A DNA stretch of 64,000 bases from Coriobacteriia bacterium (GCA_013336165.1 JAAXUF010000006.1:1-64000), one strand, 5' to 3'. Shown: positions 52,811 to 62,331, counted from the first letter of the stretch. The notes: generated by a model from the letters alone, not told the origin. Numbers and translations are program-made.

Positions 52811-54490
52811 CTAGGCAGAGGCCGGCGCCAGAACCGTCTCGGCAGCGGCATTCCTTCCAGAGATGCGGCCGAAGTTCATGATCTCGGCCCAGTTCTGGCC
52901 AAAACAGCTGTAGACATGCGCGGCACTGTGGCCACACACGCCGGAGACATAGAAACGAGGAATCACATTCCCGGCGATGTCGAGCACTTGGGCTTTCTCG
53001 TTCTTACGGGGACCACCACAAGTACTGTAGAGGGAGGGCTGCATCTTGATGGCATAGTACGGGGGCGTGTCGAGGGCGACCAAGTTTGGCTTGCTCGACG
53101 CTACGGCCGGACGACCCCATTTCGTGTCGACTCCTGCTGCGCAGGTTGCGTTGTACTCAGCAACAGTTGCAGCAAGCGTATCGCCGGAAAGCTTCCAGTT
53201 TTCCGGAATCAGTGCCGCGAGTTCCTTTATGGTGTTCGCCTTGAGAATCCAGCCGTTTGCGATCTCGGTGCTGTTGTCGGCACTCCACTCCGCCTGGCCG
53301 CCCAGTTGGGTGGGAATTGTAGTACTCCCGATGGTGGTCTTGGCGAAGAGAGGACCCGCTGTTCTCGCCTTCTCATCGAAGATGATATAGAAGGGGATGT
53401 ACTCGTAGGCCGAGTCAATCCACGTGCTTGATTGGTCCCACATGTCGAATGCCATGAACGACCTGTGGCCAAAGAAGACGTTCGGATTCTCGGAGGCAAA
53501 GCGCTTGCCGGACCTCTCTATGAATATGTAGCTGGCACCTTTGACGCCTGCGCCCCAACGGCCGAGATTGCTCTTGGGTTCGACGAATGTGAATCCATGC
53601 GCGCATGGAAGATTCATGTGCCATAGATCTGCACCGATCTTCTCGGCCATCTTTTGGCCATCGCCCGTGTTGTAAGGCCAGCCCACGCACGCCAACGGGT
53701 AAGGCCGCATGTAATTCCCCAACATATCGTCGTTGAACTCAAACCCTCCGCTGGCGAGGATGACGGCCTTCTTGGCCTTGATGGCGATCTGCTTTCCCGC
53801 ACTCGTTGCATAAACTCCCACGACTTCTTTGGTGGTGGGATCTTGGATCAAGTCTGTCGCGCGGGTATCGTACAAGACATCGATCTTCTGATCAGCCACG
53901 TATTGCCTGGCCCACTTGCTGAATACGCCTCCACCAAGGTTTGACGCTCCACCCTCCTTGTCCGTAATACAAACACACCCCAGAGATGAAGCACCGGGCC
54001 AGTTCGCGAAGTCTGCACCCCGACCCGTCATAGGAACAAAGATGATCCCATGCTTTGTGAGCCAATCTTTGGTCTTTGTTCCCTCGGTCGCCCACGCCTT
54101 GTACACTGCCTCGGGCGTCAAGCCGCGGGCGGCAGTATTCATGTACTGGACTGCGCCATCAATGCTTTTCTCGTCATTGACGATGGTTATGAAACCTCCG
54201 GACGTACGCGAGGTTCCTCCTCCTTCGATCGGAGCCTTCTCGATTATGAGCACCTGAGCTCCAGCTTCATGTGCTTCCACCGCGCTTACGGTGCCAGATC
54301 CTCCAAACCCAACAACCAGCACCTCTGTCTCGCGGTCCCACGTCACCGTGTCCACGAAAGCAGCATCAGCCTTCTTTGAACAGCCAGGCAGAACGGCAGT
54401 TATCGCGGCGGCGGCGCTGACTGCGGCCGCCCCCTTCAGAAAACTCCTGCGGTTAATACCTTGCGCCTCGCCAACTCTCTCCTTGCTCAT
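52811..54490 (-). CDS. Tat-exported fumarate-reductase-like flavoprotein
   Basis: A 559-aa protein. The N-terminus bears INRRSFLKGAAAV, a Tat signal, with a possible lipobox (LPGC) 20 residues later. Then the FAD motif VLVVGFGGSGTVSA, GGGTSRTSGGFI and the C-terminal FYVSGVCGHSAAHVY segment of the FAD_binding_2 superfamily. Related enzymes in Coriobacteriia and Shewanella-type bacteria reduce fumarate, urocanate, cinnamates or other acrylate-like acids with electrons from a multihaem cytochrome, which is the next gene here. The start ATG has AAGGGG. It is divergent from a membrane LuxR regulator. Confidence 0.9.
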   Translation of the reverse strand: MSKERVGEAQGINRRSFLKGAAAVSAAAAITAVLPGCSKKADAAFVDTVTWDRETEVLVVGFGGSGTVSAVEAHEAGAQVLIIEKAPIEGGGTSRTSGGFITIVNDEKSIDGAVQYMNTAARGLTPEAVYKAWATEGTKTKDWLTKHGIIFVPMTGRGADFANWPGASSLGCVCITDKEGGASNLGGGVFSKWARQYVADQKIDVLYDTRATDLIQDPTTKEVVGVYATSAGKQIAIKAKKAVILASGGFEFNDDMLGNYMRPYPLACVGWPYNTGDGQKMAEKIGADLWHMNLPCAHGFTFVEPKSNLGRWGAGVKGASYIFIERSGKRFASENPNVFFGHRSFMAFDMWDQSSTWIDSAYEYIPFYIIFDEKARTAGPLFAKTTIGSTTIPTQLGGQAEWSADNSTEIANGWILKANTIKELAALIPENWKLSGDTLAATVAEYNATCAAGVDTKWGRPAVASSKPNLVALDTPPYYAIKMQPSLYSTCGGPRKNEKAQVLDIAGNVIPRFYVSGVCGHSAAHVYSCFGQNWAEIMNFGRISGRNAAAETVLAPASA

Positions 54491-54646
54491 CCGAACCCCT
54501 TCCTCCGACGGCACCCCCCAGCCGGGCTCCCCGACTAGGATCAAACCTGAACGGGCCACACCACACGCCCGTCGTAGTCACGCTAGCCCGTATGGAGATG
54601 GTCGTAATCGTGCTGAGAAGACGATTCACGAGTTGGAAACCGAGAA

Positions 54647-54663
54647 TCATCTCCTGGAGATGA
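54647..54663. promoter_or_regulatory. 17-bp palindrome in the divergent promoter region
   Basis: TCATCTCC-T-GGAGATGA, perfect arms around one base, in the 271-nt gap between the Tat flavoprotein and the LuxR regulator genes. A second short repeat GCATG-GAAAT-CATGC follows at 54672-54686. This is a natural operator candidate for the LuxR regulator. Confidence 0.45.
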
Positions 54664-54761
54664 GGGCACCCGCATGGAAATCATGCACCCTTCGTAATGC
54701 ACCTCCTGGGAGACGAGGTGTACTATTTGGCGAAGCAGGACCACGACACAAGGAGGTCCCG

Positions 54762-56273
54762 TTGGCGAGCATGGGTAAGACTAGCCGCAAACTCAGGCTG
54801 CAGGCATTCTTGACAAGCTTGGATTGGGTACGGCCCCGCCACCTAGGACTTGGCCTGTACTTGACTTGGCTGGTAATCGTCTTTCGTTCGGACAGCGAGG
54901 TCAACCCACTGCCTGCCTTGGATCCAGGGGGCAGGGGACATTATTTTGTATTCCTATTTGTCTCTGTTGTTTCATGCGCAGTGTTCGCGATTCTCCCGAG
55001 TCGAGTTTCTGCCGCCCTGACTACCGTGCGGTCATGCGCGGTGGCCACATTCGCCATGAGTACCGGCGGCTTGTTTTGCCACTACGGTATACATAATCCT
55101 GAGTTTGTTCTCATTGGGGCGACCATGGCTGGCATCGCCGCTCCAGTCCTCATAATCTCCTGGGGTAAGTACTACGCTTCAATAGGCCTGTTTCGCGCCG
55201 CCGTTTGCGTAGCTCTGTCCATGATCCTCAGACCGGCCATACGCCTGCTCCTCCTCCCGGCCAACGAGTCCACTGTCGGACTCGCCGTAGCCGTTCTACC
55301 CTTCCTTTCTCTTGCATTGCTCGTAGCCGCGCTCCATGAGCAACTCGCACACAGGACAAGTAATCGAAAGAAGGCTGTTGGACCGTTCGCGCCGATTCCC
55401 CTCCCAAGGCTCATCATTGGAGTCAGTGTCTATTCCTTCGTTTTCGGCGCCTTCTACGGCATCACCAGGTTCGCCCCCAACTACGGCCCCATAAATCCCG
55501 CGTTCATAGTGGTGGCAGACCTCTTTGCGGGTTTGCTACTTCTCGCCTGCGCTCTAGGCCTCGGAGACAAGCTGACGTTGCCGCGCCTTCACTACCCCGT
55601 TCCTATCTTGATGATCAGCGGCCTCGCCCTGCTGCCGTTGCTCGGCTCCAGCAAAACTTCTCCCCCGATGGTCCTGATATCAATTGCGTGGATGTACGTC
55701 CTGCTCGTGGTCTGGGTCTTTCTATCCGAGAGAACTTCAAGTGATATCAAGTCGAGCGTCCGCTTCTTTGCTTGGGGACAGGTCGCCGTAAACGCACCAA
55801 TGCTCATAGGGACTCTTGTGGGAACAGCATTTGAACAACGTTTTGGCCTGGCTCCCACGGTGCTGACACTGGCCGCCCTTTCGCTCGTCTACCTGCTGGC
55901 GACAAGCGTGTATCTACTCTTCTCCGGCGGCGGCTCTCTAAAAAACCCCGTTCGGGTAGGCATAACGGATTCGATCTTGCCAACCAATGCCACACAAACG
56001 CTGGCAAGCTCGACCACAGGTGTACCACCATTTTCCGGCGACGTCGGCGTGCTCACCGAGGCATACGCTCTGTCTAATCGGGAGGCTGATGTCCTCTTGC
56101 TCTTAGCCAGAGGGCTCAACGCCAGAGGTATTGCTGAACATCTCTCAATTTCCAGGAACACGGTAAGAACGCACATCCAGCACATCTATGAAAAACTCAA
56201 CATTAGCTCACAACAAGAACTTCTGAAGATTATCGATCGGCTTCACGTGAGTGGCCACCAAGCCGAAGTGTGA
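54762..56273 (+). CDS. Membrane-bound LuxR-type regulator, third copy type
   Basis: A 503-aa protein: about 12 membrane helices (residues about 20-400), a linker, then a C-terminal LuxR HTH (LSNREADVLLLLARGLNARGIAEHLSISRNTVRTHIQHIYEKL). The start is TTG at 54762, five nucleotides after AGGAGG; the ATG three codons later is too far from that site. Its membrane part is only distantly similar to the tandem pair at 22204-25283. It is divergent from the Tat flavoprotein-cytochrome operon and is its probable ligand-responsive controller. Confidence 0.88.
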   Translation: MASMGKTSRKLRLQAFLTSLDWVRPRHLGLGLYLTWLVIVFRSDSEVNPLPALDPGGRGHYFVFLFVSVVSCAVFAILPSRVSAALTTVRSCAVATFAMSTGGLFCHYGIHNPEFVLIGATMAGIAAPVLIISWGKYYASIGLFRAAVCVALSMILRPAIRLLLLPANESTVGLAVAVLPFLSLALLVAALHEQLAHRTSNRKKAVGPFAPIPLPRLIIGVSVYSFVFGAFYGITRFAPNYGPINPAFIVVADLFAGLLLLACALGLGDKLTLPRLHYPVPILMISGLALLPLLGSSKTSPPMVLISIAWMYVLLVVWVFLSERTSSDIKSSVRFFAWGQVAVNAPMLIGTLVGTAFEQRFGLAPTVLTLAALSLVYLLATSVYLLFSGGGSLKNPVRVGITDSILPTNATQTLASSTTGVPPFSGDVGVLTEAYALSNREADVLLLLARGLNARGIAEHLSISRNTVRTHIQHIYEKLNISSQQELLKIIDRLHVSGHQAEV

Positions 56274-56406
56274 TCCAGCAGAAGACATGGCGAGGTCAAT
56301 TCTCCAGTCACTCCGCTATGGCGAGCCCTCGCACTCATGCCCGCGCAGAGACCAAGAGACAAAGAAGCGGACGCCGAAGGAAAGAGATCCGTCCCAACGA
56401 GCCGAC

Positions 56407-56973
56407 CTAGCCTTTCCTTCTCAGCGCACCTTCCAGTTCTTCGTCGAAGACATGCGTATAGATCATCGTCGTACTCACGTCGGAATGCCCCAACGCCTTC
56501 TGCACAAGCCGGATGTTCTTGGTCTTCCGCAGCAAGTCGGTTGCGAAGGTATGCCGCAAGATGTGGGGCGTGACGCGCTCCGCCTCCGCGACTCCGGCCT
56601 TAACGGCGTAGTGCTTTACCATCGTTCGCAGGTAGCGAGTGTTGAGCTGCTCCCCGTCCCGAGTCGGAAACAGCCACGGTGATGCCGGCCTTCTTCCAAG
56701 CCAGAGCCCGATGAGGTCACGCAAGTCGTCTGAAATCCAGAGCACGCGATCCTTAGCGCCTTTGCCCTCTCGGACCATCAACCGGCAAGTCATCATATCG
56801 AGGTGTTCTGGCCGCAAGGCGACGAGCTCCCCTGCTCACAAGCCGGCTTCAAGAGCGACGCGCAGAATGCAGCGATTGCGCAGACCTGATGCATATCGGG
56901 GATTCGGCTGCGAGACCAGGCGGCGCTGTTCCTCGGGTGTCAGAACCTTGGGCAGTTTTTTCGGTCGTGCCAT
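56407..56973 (-). pseudogene. Tyrosine recombinase broken by one in-frame stop
   Basis: From MARPKKLPKVLTPEEQRRL to the end at 56407 the reading frame encodes a recombinase catalytic domain, with HILRHTFAT, LGHSDVSTTMIYTHV (nucleophile Tyr) and a C-terminal basic tail. One TGA interrupts it where the family has Arg (EAGL-stop-AGELVALRPEHL), consistent with a CGA-to-TGA change. There is also no N-terminal core-binding domain, so the gene is truncated as well as nonsense-mutated. A leftover integrase next to the second mobile region. Confidence 0.75.
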
Positions 56974-57201
56974 CGGTGGCCTCCCAAAATAGTAAAGGGT
57001 GCGTCGTACCGAGTCCCACCGGAGTCGGTACGCATACACATACTCGTTAGGACCACCTGGAAGACATAGGTAGAAACGGTATCAATCAACGCGGAGGCCG
57101 CTAACTGGTCAGCCGGCGGCACGCAGCTCATTTCGACCACAGGGCACTATCGATCAGCTATGGCATTCGTATCCGTTCCCTATGAAATCACTGGGACGAG
57201 T

Positions 57202-57305
57202 GATGTGCCCGACGTGTCCTGATGTGTCCTGACGTGTCCGGCCATGGACGGACTGGATGCGAACGCCTGGGCACATGCGGATACGTCGGGCACATCGGGC
57301 ATGTC
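57202..57305. repeat. Inverted iteron cluster A, upstream of the second replicase
   Basis: Forward units GATGTGCCC, GACGTGTCCT, GATGTGTCCT, GACGTGTCCG at 57202-57240, a 28-nt spacer, then inverted units at 57269-57305 (GGGCACATGC, GGATACGTC, GGGCACATC, GGGCATGTC). The motif is GA(C/T)GTG(T/C)CC in a 9-10-bp period. The region 56974-57201 has no gene. Confidence 0.6.
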
Positions 57306-57344
57306 ATCGCGAGCAACTTCCCCATGTATCCCAAATACTCAGAC

Positions 57345-58430
57345 CTAGCCCCCAGTGACCCACTTGAGCACGGTCACAGACTTGGTGGCGCGGTAGCCCT
57401 CTTCTTGCTCGAGGATCTTGACGATCTGTTCCGGGGTCCGCGAGGAATCCTCACCGTGCAACTGAACTGCGCGCGCTTTTCGCTTCTCGTATGCAAGCTG
57501 CTTGCACACCTGATCACAGTAACGTCGGTTGCCTCTCGCCACGTCTGGGTGATGGATGCGCCATTTTCCGCAGCTACGGCATTTCAGGAAAGTCGAAGAA
57601 GTCCCTTGAGCCTGCCCGATCTGATACCACATGAAGCGCCACAGGCTATCGGGGACGATCTGGAGTTGATGAGCACCCCGAGAGCCCCGAACGACACCAA
57701 AAGCCAAACCGGTCGAGAGAAACGCATTAGTGAGGTCTGCAAGGAGGGCCTCTCGATATTCTCGGTCGTACACCTCTTCTTGCCCTCGTCGCGGCACAGG
57801 AACGCGGCTGTCTTCTGCGCCCCCTGTGAGCATCGTGGAAATCGTGATGTGACCGAAAGCCCTTCGCGGGCCCATGTCGGACTTCCCTCTGAGCCACGAT
57901 GTTACCCAGGAGCGAGCACGAGCCTTGTCGCCCAAATCGGCGTCGTTGTCAGCCTGCCACAGGCGAGCAGCCAGATGCAGTAGTTCTGCTGCCGTCTTCC
58001 AAGTGGCAAGTGACTCCCCGGACCGATGGTAGAGTCCACGCTCGGAATCAAGAATGAGGGAAGGCAAGTCCTCTCGGACTCCCAGCAAACCAGAGTCGCG
58101 TGCGAACTCAAGGCAGCGAGCCTGAAACGCCTCACCTTGCACTTCTGCTATTTCAGCGAAGTCCAAGAAGAGTGCTGTGTGCTCTCCGTCAAACGGGTCA
58201 TAGCGTGCTGCACCTTGCATCTCGGCCAGTCGCTCTATCGCAGGGCGCCCGAGAGCTTCGTCGTATCGCTCGGCCCATGGCATCTCGCCGACCTCGTCGA
58301 CCACAGGCCAACCACAAAGCCAGGTCTTCTCCGTCAGGTGATCATTAGAGTCCACGCTAATCCATGTGGCGCATGCAGGAGCCTTTTCCCAGGTGAACGG
58401 GGCTATCGATGCAGGTTCCGCGTTGATCAT
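57345..58430 (-). CDS. Unknown protein with a C-terminal zinc finger, second element
   Basis: A 361-aa soluble protein. Near residue 290 is a zinc-finger motif CRSCGKWRIHH...YCDQVCKQ followed by a Lys/Arg-rich helix, in the style of CGNR-type fingers. The rest is helical and acidic with no clear domain. The start ATG (58430) is four nucleotides after GGAGG; an overlapping GTG at 58433 is less likely. Divergent from the prim-pol gene across 102 nt and beside iteron cluster A, so it may bind DNA there and act in element regulation. Confidence 0.65.
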   Translation of the reverse strand: MINAEPASIAPFTWEKAPACATWISVDSNDHLTEKTWLCGWPVVDEVGEMPWAERYDEALGRPAIERLAEMQGAARYDPFDGEHTALFLDFAEIAEVQGEAFQARCLEFARDSGLLGVREDLPSLILDSERGLYHRSGESLATWKTAAELLHLAARLWQADNDADLGDKARARSWVTSWLRGKSDMGPRRAFGHITISTMLTGGAEDSRVPVPRRGQEEVYDREYREALLADLTNAFLSTGLAFGVVRGSRGAHQLQIVPDSLWRFMWYQIGQAQGTSSTFLKCRSCGKWRIHHPDVARGNRRYCDQVCKQLAYEKRKARAVQLHGEDSSRTPEQIVKILEQEEGYRATKSVTVLKWVTGG

Positions 58431-58532
58431 CACGCCTCCACTTACGCTTTCTCGACAGTTAGCGTACCCCCGTTAGCGGTCTCATACAAGCAATGAGTTC
58501 CAATACCGGAGCTCGAGACTCTAGGAGGCCTT

Positions 58533-60890
58533 ATGGGTACCGTTGGAAAAAAGCTGGACTCCTCTATCCCAGGGGAACTGCGCGCGCTCGATCAATGGGT
58601 GTGCGCGAAAAGCAAGGTGCCGGTCCGTCCGGCAGATCCATCACGGAATGCGAGCGTGAGCGACCCGACCACCTGGGCGAGCTTCACGCTGGCGCAAGCA
58701 AAAGTAGACACAGGGGCGGCGGACCACGTCGGCTTTGTCTTTACTGCCGACGACCCCTTCGTCGGGCTCGACCTGGATCACTGCCTCGATAGTGATACTG
58801 GGGTGCTTGACCACCGAGCCGTTGAGATCATCGCCTTGGCGGCCACCTACACCGAGATCTCGACTTCGGGCACGGGGCTGCACTTGTTCTTCCGCGGGAG
58901 GGTCCCTCATCCCGTCAAGACCGGCGGGATTGAGATCTATGGCTCGGGGCGCTACTTCGTAACGACCGGCAACCACCTCGAGGGTACGCCTGCATCAATC
59001 CGTGAGGTCGGTGATGTGCTTGGGCTGCTCGCGGAGTTCCTTCCTGAGCGCGCCGAGCCCGCGGCAAAGCCCAAGTCCCTTGTCTGCGTGGCCGACACCG
59101 AACTCAAGAGTGCTGACAAAGATCTGCTCGGCATCCTGCAGCGCGGCAAGAAGGCCCGCGCGAAGTTCGAGGCGCTCTGGGCCGGAGACTGGCAGCGCGC
59201 TGATAGCTACTCTTCACAGTCCGAGGCCGATCTCGCGCTCGCCTGCCTCATTGCCGACAAGACTGAGAGCCCGGCACAGATCGACCGGCTGTTCCGACAC
59301 TCGGGGCTCATGCGCCCCAAGTGGGACGAGGTCCACTATGAGACGGGTGAGACCTATGGTAGCCGCACGATAGCCATCGCGCTCGAGTCGGCTGCCTCTC
59401 ACGAGCATGCCTCGACCACCCAAGTCGAAGAGCTACTGTCCCTGCCTCAGGATCTTGAGCTCTTCTGTGACCAAAGCGATGCGGCCTTCGCCTCGTCAAG
59501 TATCAACGGGCATACCGAAATCCATGGCATAGAGTCCTCCTCATTCGAGAGGCTGCTCACCATGCTGTTCTTTCGTAAGTGTGGCCGTGCCCCCGGGACT
59601 GAGGTCATGAAGTCGGCAATCGCGACACTGGTGGCACGTGCCCGCTATGAGGGTCGGACCGAGAACGTCTTTCTCCGCGTTGGGCATGCGGCAGGCAAGG
59701 TATACCTGGACCTTGCCGATGACGCCTGGAGGGTTGCCGAAATCGATGCTTCCGGCTGGCGCATCCTGAACGCAAGCCCTGTGCGGTTTAGGCGCCGCTC
59801 CGGCATGCTTTCCCTTCCTGCTCCTGAGGCTGGGGGGTCGCTTGCCGAGCTTCGTCCATGTCTAAACGTGGCTGATGATGAGACCTGGGCGCTTGTCCTC
59901 GGGCTGCTCGTAGGCTTCCTGCACCCGACTGGCCCCTATCCGGTAGGCATCCTGCATGGTGAACAGGGTTCGGCCAAGTCCACGACCGCCCGCATTCTGC
60001 GCGCCCTGATAGACCCCGCCAAGCCCGCGCTTCGCGGTACGCCTTCCACCATCGACGACCTGATGATCGCCTCATCCAACTCGTGGGTGCTAGCTTTTGA
60101 CAATCTCTCCAGTGTCAGCGCCAGCTTCTCGGACGCGTTTTGCCAGCTTGCCACCGGCGGCGGGTATGCCAAGCGCAAGCTCTACCGGGATGACGATGAG
60201 GTTCTATTCGACCTCAAGCGCCCTATCCTCATCAACGGCATCACTGACCTTGCCTCACGCGCTGACCTGGCCTCCCGCGCCCTGATCCTGCGCATGCCGC
60301 ATATCACGCCCGAGAAGCGCCGTCTTGAGACCGACATCGTGAGCGTCTTCGAGGCCATGCGCCCTCGGCTTCTAGGCGCGCTTCTGGATGCTGTTTCCTG
60401 CGCGCTTTCCAACGTGGGTTCGGTCAAGCTCATCGGACACCCGCGTATGGCTGATTTCGCGGCGTGGGTCGTGGCCTCCGAGCCGGCACTCCCGATCGCG
60501 CCTGGCTCGTTTCTAGCGGCCTATGAGGCAAGCCAGGCCGAGACCGTACTTGCGGGTCTCGAGAGTGACCCGGTGGCGGTTGGCATCCTTGATCTTGCAT
60601 ATCGTGAGCCAGGGTGGACCGGCACGATGGGTAAGCTTCTGTCCGAGCTCAATAGCGCGATAAACCCCAGCTACCAGAGCGGTCAGTGGTGGCCCAGAAC
60701 TGCGCGCGCGCTCGGCAACCGCCTCGACCGCCTGGCTAGCTCCTTGTCTACGGCGGGCGTCACGCCTGAGCGTCGGCGCGACAATGACCATAACCGCCGC
60801 CGCATCATCGTGCTCAACGTTGATCCATTCGTTCCCGAGATCGGGCTTGACGACGATATGCTTGCCCTGCGTGTGAAACGCGCGAGCTAG
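58533..60890 (+). CDS. Primase-polymerase/helicase replicase of the second element
   Basis: A 785-aa protein. The N-terminal region looks like an archaeo-eukaryotic prim-pol: VGFVFTADDPFVGLDLDHCL (metal-binding D-x-D near residue 79) and EISTSGTGLHLFFRG (about 108-120), as in NrS-1/ORF904-type enzymes. After a linker comes a helicase with Walker A GEQGSAKSTTARIL (about 476-486), WVLAFDNLSSV and LINGITDL. The helicase half is strikingly similar to residues 330-640 of the TOPRIM protein at 42248, but the primase half is unrelated. The ATG follows TAGGAGG. It would replicate the excised element alone. Confidence 0.87.
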   Translation: MGTVGKKLDSSIPGELRALDQWVCAKSKVPVRPADPSRNASVSDPTTWASFTLAQAKVDTGAADHVGFVFTADDPFVGLDLDHCLDSDTGVLDHRAVEIIALAATYTEISTSGTGLHLFFRGRVPHPVKTGGIEIYGSGRYFVTTGNHLEGTPASIREVGDVLGLLAEFLPERAEPAAKPKSLVCVADTELKSADKDLLGILQRGKKARAKFEALWAGDWQRADSYSSQSEADLALACLIADKTESPAQIDRLFRHSGLMRPKWDEVHYETGETYGSRTIAIALESAASHEHASTTQVEELLSLPQDLELFCDQSDAAFASSSINGHTEIHGIESSSFERLLTMLFFRKCGRAPGTEVMKSAIATLVARARYEGRTENVFLRVGHAAGKVYLDLADDAWRVAEIDASGWRILNASPVRFRRRSGMLSLPAPEAGGSLAELRPCLNVADDETWALVLGLLVGFLHPTGPYPVGILHGEQGSAKSTTARILRALIDPAKPALRGTPSTIDDLMIASSNSWVLAFDNLSSVSASFSDAFCQLATGGGYAKRKLYRDDDEVLFDLKRPILINGITDLASRADLASRALILRMPHITPEKRRLETDIVSVFEAMRPRLLGALLDAVSCALSNVGSVKLIGHPRMADFAAWVVASEPALPIAPGSFLAAYEASQAETVLAGLESDPVAVGILDLAYREPGWTGTMGKLLSELNSAINPSYQSGQWWPRTARALGNRLDRLASSLSTAGVTPERRRDNDHNRRRIIVLNVDPFVPEIGLDDDMLALRVKRAS

Positions 60891-60900
60891 CCCCGAACGT

Positions 60901-60992
60901 GACCTGACCGACGTGCCCGATGTGTCCGATGTGACCGCTCGCCTCTACTTGTGCGCGTTCACACGGGCACATCGGACACGTCAGGACACGTC
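60901..60992. repeat. Inverted iteron cluster B, downstream of the second replicase
   Basis: Forward units GACCTGACC, GACGTGCCC, GATGTGTCC, GATGTGACC at 60901-60936, then 28 nt, then inverted units GGGCACATC, GGACACGTC, GGACACGTC at 60965-60992. The unit and the 28-nt spacer match cluster A. It begins 10 nt after the prim-pol stop. Confidence 0.6.
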
Positions 60993-61120
60993 GATCGGAC
61001 CTAAAACAGCGCTCATCCGCAACGCCCATGGGTGCGCCGCTGTGAATCTCTCCCACGGACCGCTTTATTCCTCGCACCGCGAGCTCAATGATCACGTCAC
61101 AACCGATACAGGAGGTATCC

Positions 61121-62071
61121 ATGCACCCCGAACAAACGCTCGCCGAGTACCTGAAGTGCTGGCTTGAGGACTACGCAATGCCCAACGTAGCCGGCAAGAC
61201 CTATGAGCGCTACGAACGCATCGTCCGGCTCGACGTCGTGCCCCACCTCGGGCACGTGAAGCTCGCTGACCTAAAGCCCCTACAGATCCAGTCGTTCTAC
61301 TCAGAGTTGCTTCGCTCAGGCCGCAAGAAGGGCGGAGGGCTTGCACCCTTGACCGTCCGCCACATCCATCGGCTCCTGCACAAAGCCCTCTACCAGGCAG
61401 TCCGATGGGAGTTGATCGGGAGGAACCCCGTCGACGGTGTGGATGCTCCCCGGGTGCAGCGCAAGGAGATGAACGCGCTGGATCGTGAGGGCCTTACCCG
61501 GCTTCTGAACCTGCTACGCGGTACCAAGTTCTACATGCCTGTCATCATCGCTGCCACGACCGGTATGCGCAGGGGCGAGATCATGGCGCTGCGCTGGTCG
61601 GATGTTAACTTCGATGCCGGCACCCTGCGAGTGAGTCGCTCTCTTGAGCAGACGGGTAACGGGCTCGCGCTGAAGGAGCCGAAAAGCCGCTATAGCAAGC
61701 GGACGATCTCACTGGCCCAGGCAACGGTAGATGCACTGAGAACGCATCGCGCCAACCACGACACGGGGCCCGAAGGCTTGATCGTGTGCCGGCCTGACGG
61801 CACGTACTGGCCCCCTGACCAACTCTCAGCGGAATTCCACAGAATAGTACGCAGAAATGGCTTTACCATCCGCTTTCACGACCTGCGCCATACACACGCC
61901 TCAAACCTGCTGCGTGACGGTGTGCCAATCAACGTGGTTTCGCGACGGCTCGGTCACTCAGAACCCTCGATCACCCTGAATGTGTACTCGCACGTGCTTC
62001 CCGGCATGCAGGAGGAAGCGGCTGCTAAAGTGGACCTGATGATGGATGATGTGCTCAGGAATGCCAGCTGA
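61121..62071 (+). CDS. int: Tyrosine integrase of the second element, lacking an arm-binding domain
   Basis: A 316-aa integrase starting MHPEQTLAEYL after AGGAGGTATCC. The core-binding domain and catalytic domain are complete: TGMRRGE, FHDLRHTHAS, LGHSEPSITLNVYSHVLPG with the Tyr nucleophile. Compared with the 388-aa integrase at 39605 it lacks the N-terminal arm-binding part (the first about 60 residues), although the two are clearly related. Either it uses simple sites or it is a shortened copy. It lies at the right end of the prim-pol element. Confidence 0.88.
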   Translation: MHPEQTLAEYLKCWLEDYAMPNVAGKTYERYERIVRLDVVPHLGHVKLADLKPLQIQSFYSELLRSGRKKGGGLAPLTVRHIHRLLHKALYQAVRWELIGRNPVDGVDAPRVQRKEMNALDREGLTRLLNLLRGTKFYMPVIIAATTGMRRGEIMALRWSDVNFDAGTLRVSRSLEQTGNGLALKEPKSRYSKRTISLAQATVDALRTHRANHDTGPEGLIVCRPDGTYWPPDQLSAEFHRIVRRNGFTIRFHDLRHTHASNLLRDGVPINVVSRRLGHSEPSITLNVYSHVLPGMQEEAAAKVDLMMDDVLRNAS

Positions 62072-62082
62072 GGGGACACTAA

Positions 62083-62331
62083 ATGGACGAGCGAAGAATG
62101 ACCGAGCAGGAAGCAGCGCGCGACTTCCCTGATGAGTACGCCAGGCTATCGAGTCGCCCAGAGAATACCGATCGAGTGTGGGCGTACCAAGAGACTGAGC
62201 ATCGGCCCGGGCTCGTCCGTATCCCCCGGCTCGCTCTCTTCGCGACTGGCTCTGAGGGCCGAGTTCGCATCACAGTCGACGGCAATGGTTTCAGCGTGAA
62301 CAACAACACCGACGACGAACCCAGAGACTAG
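62083..62331 (+). CDS. Hypothetical 82-aa protein after the integrase
   Basis: It begins 12 nt past the integrase stop, with GAGGGG upstream of its ATG, so it is likely co-transcribed. N-terminal half acidic and helical (MDERRMTEQEAARDFPDEYARL), C-terminal half strand-rich (GRVRITVDGNGFSVNNN). Not recognised. Possibly a small element-encoded regulator. Confidence 0.55.
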   Translation: MDERRMTEQEAARDFPDEYARLSSRPENTDRVWAYQETEHRPGLVRIPRLALFATGSEGRVRITVDGNGFSVNNNTDDEPRD

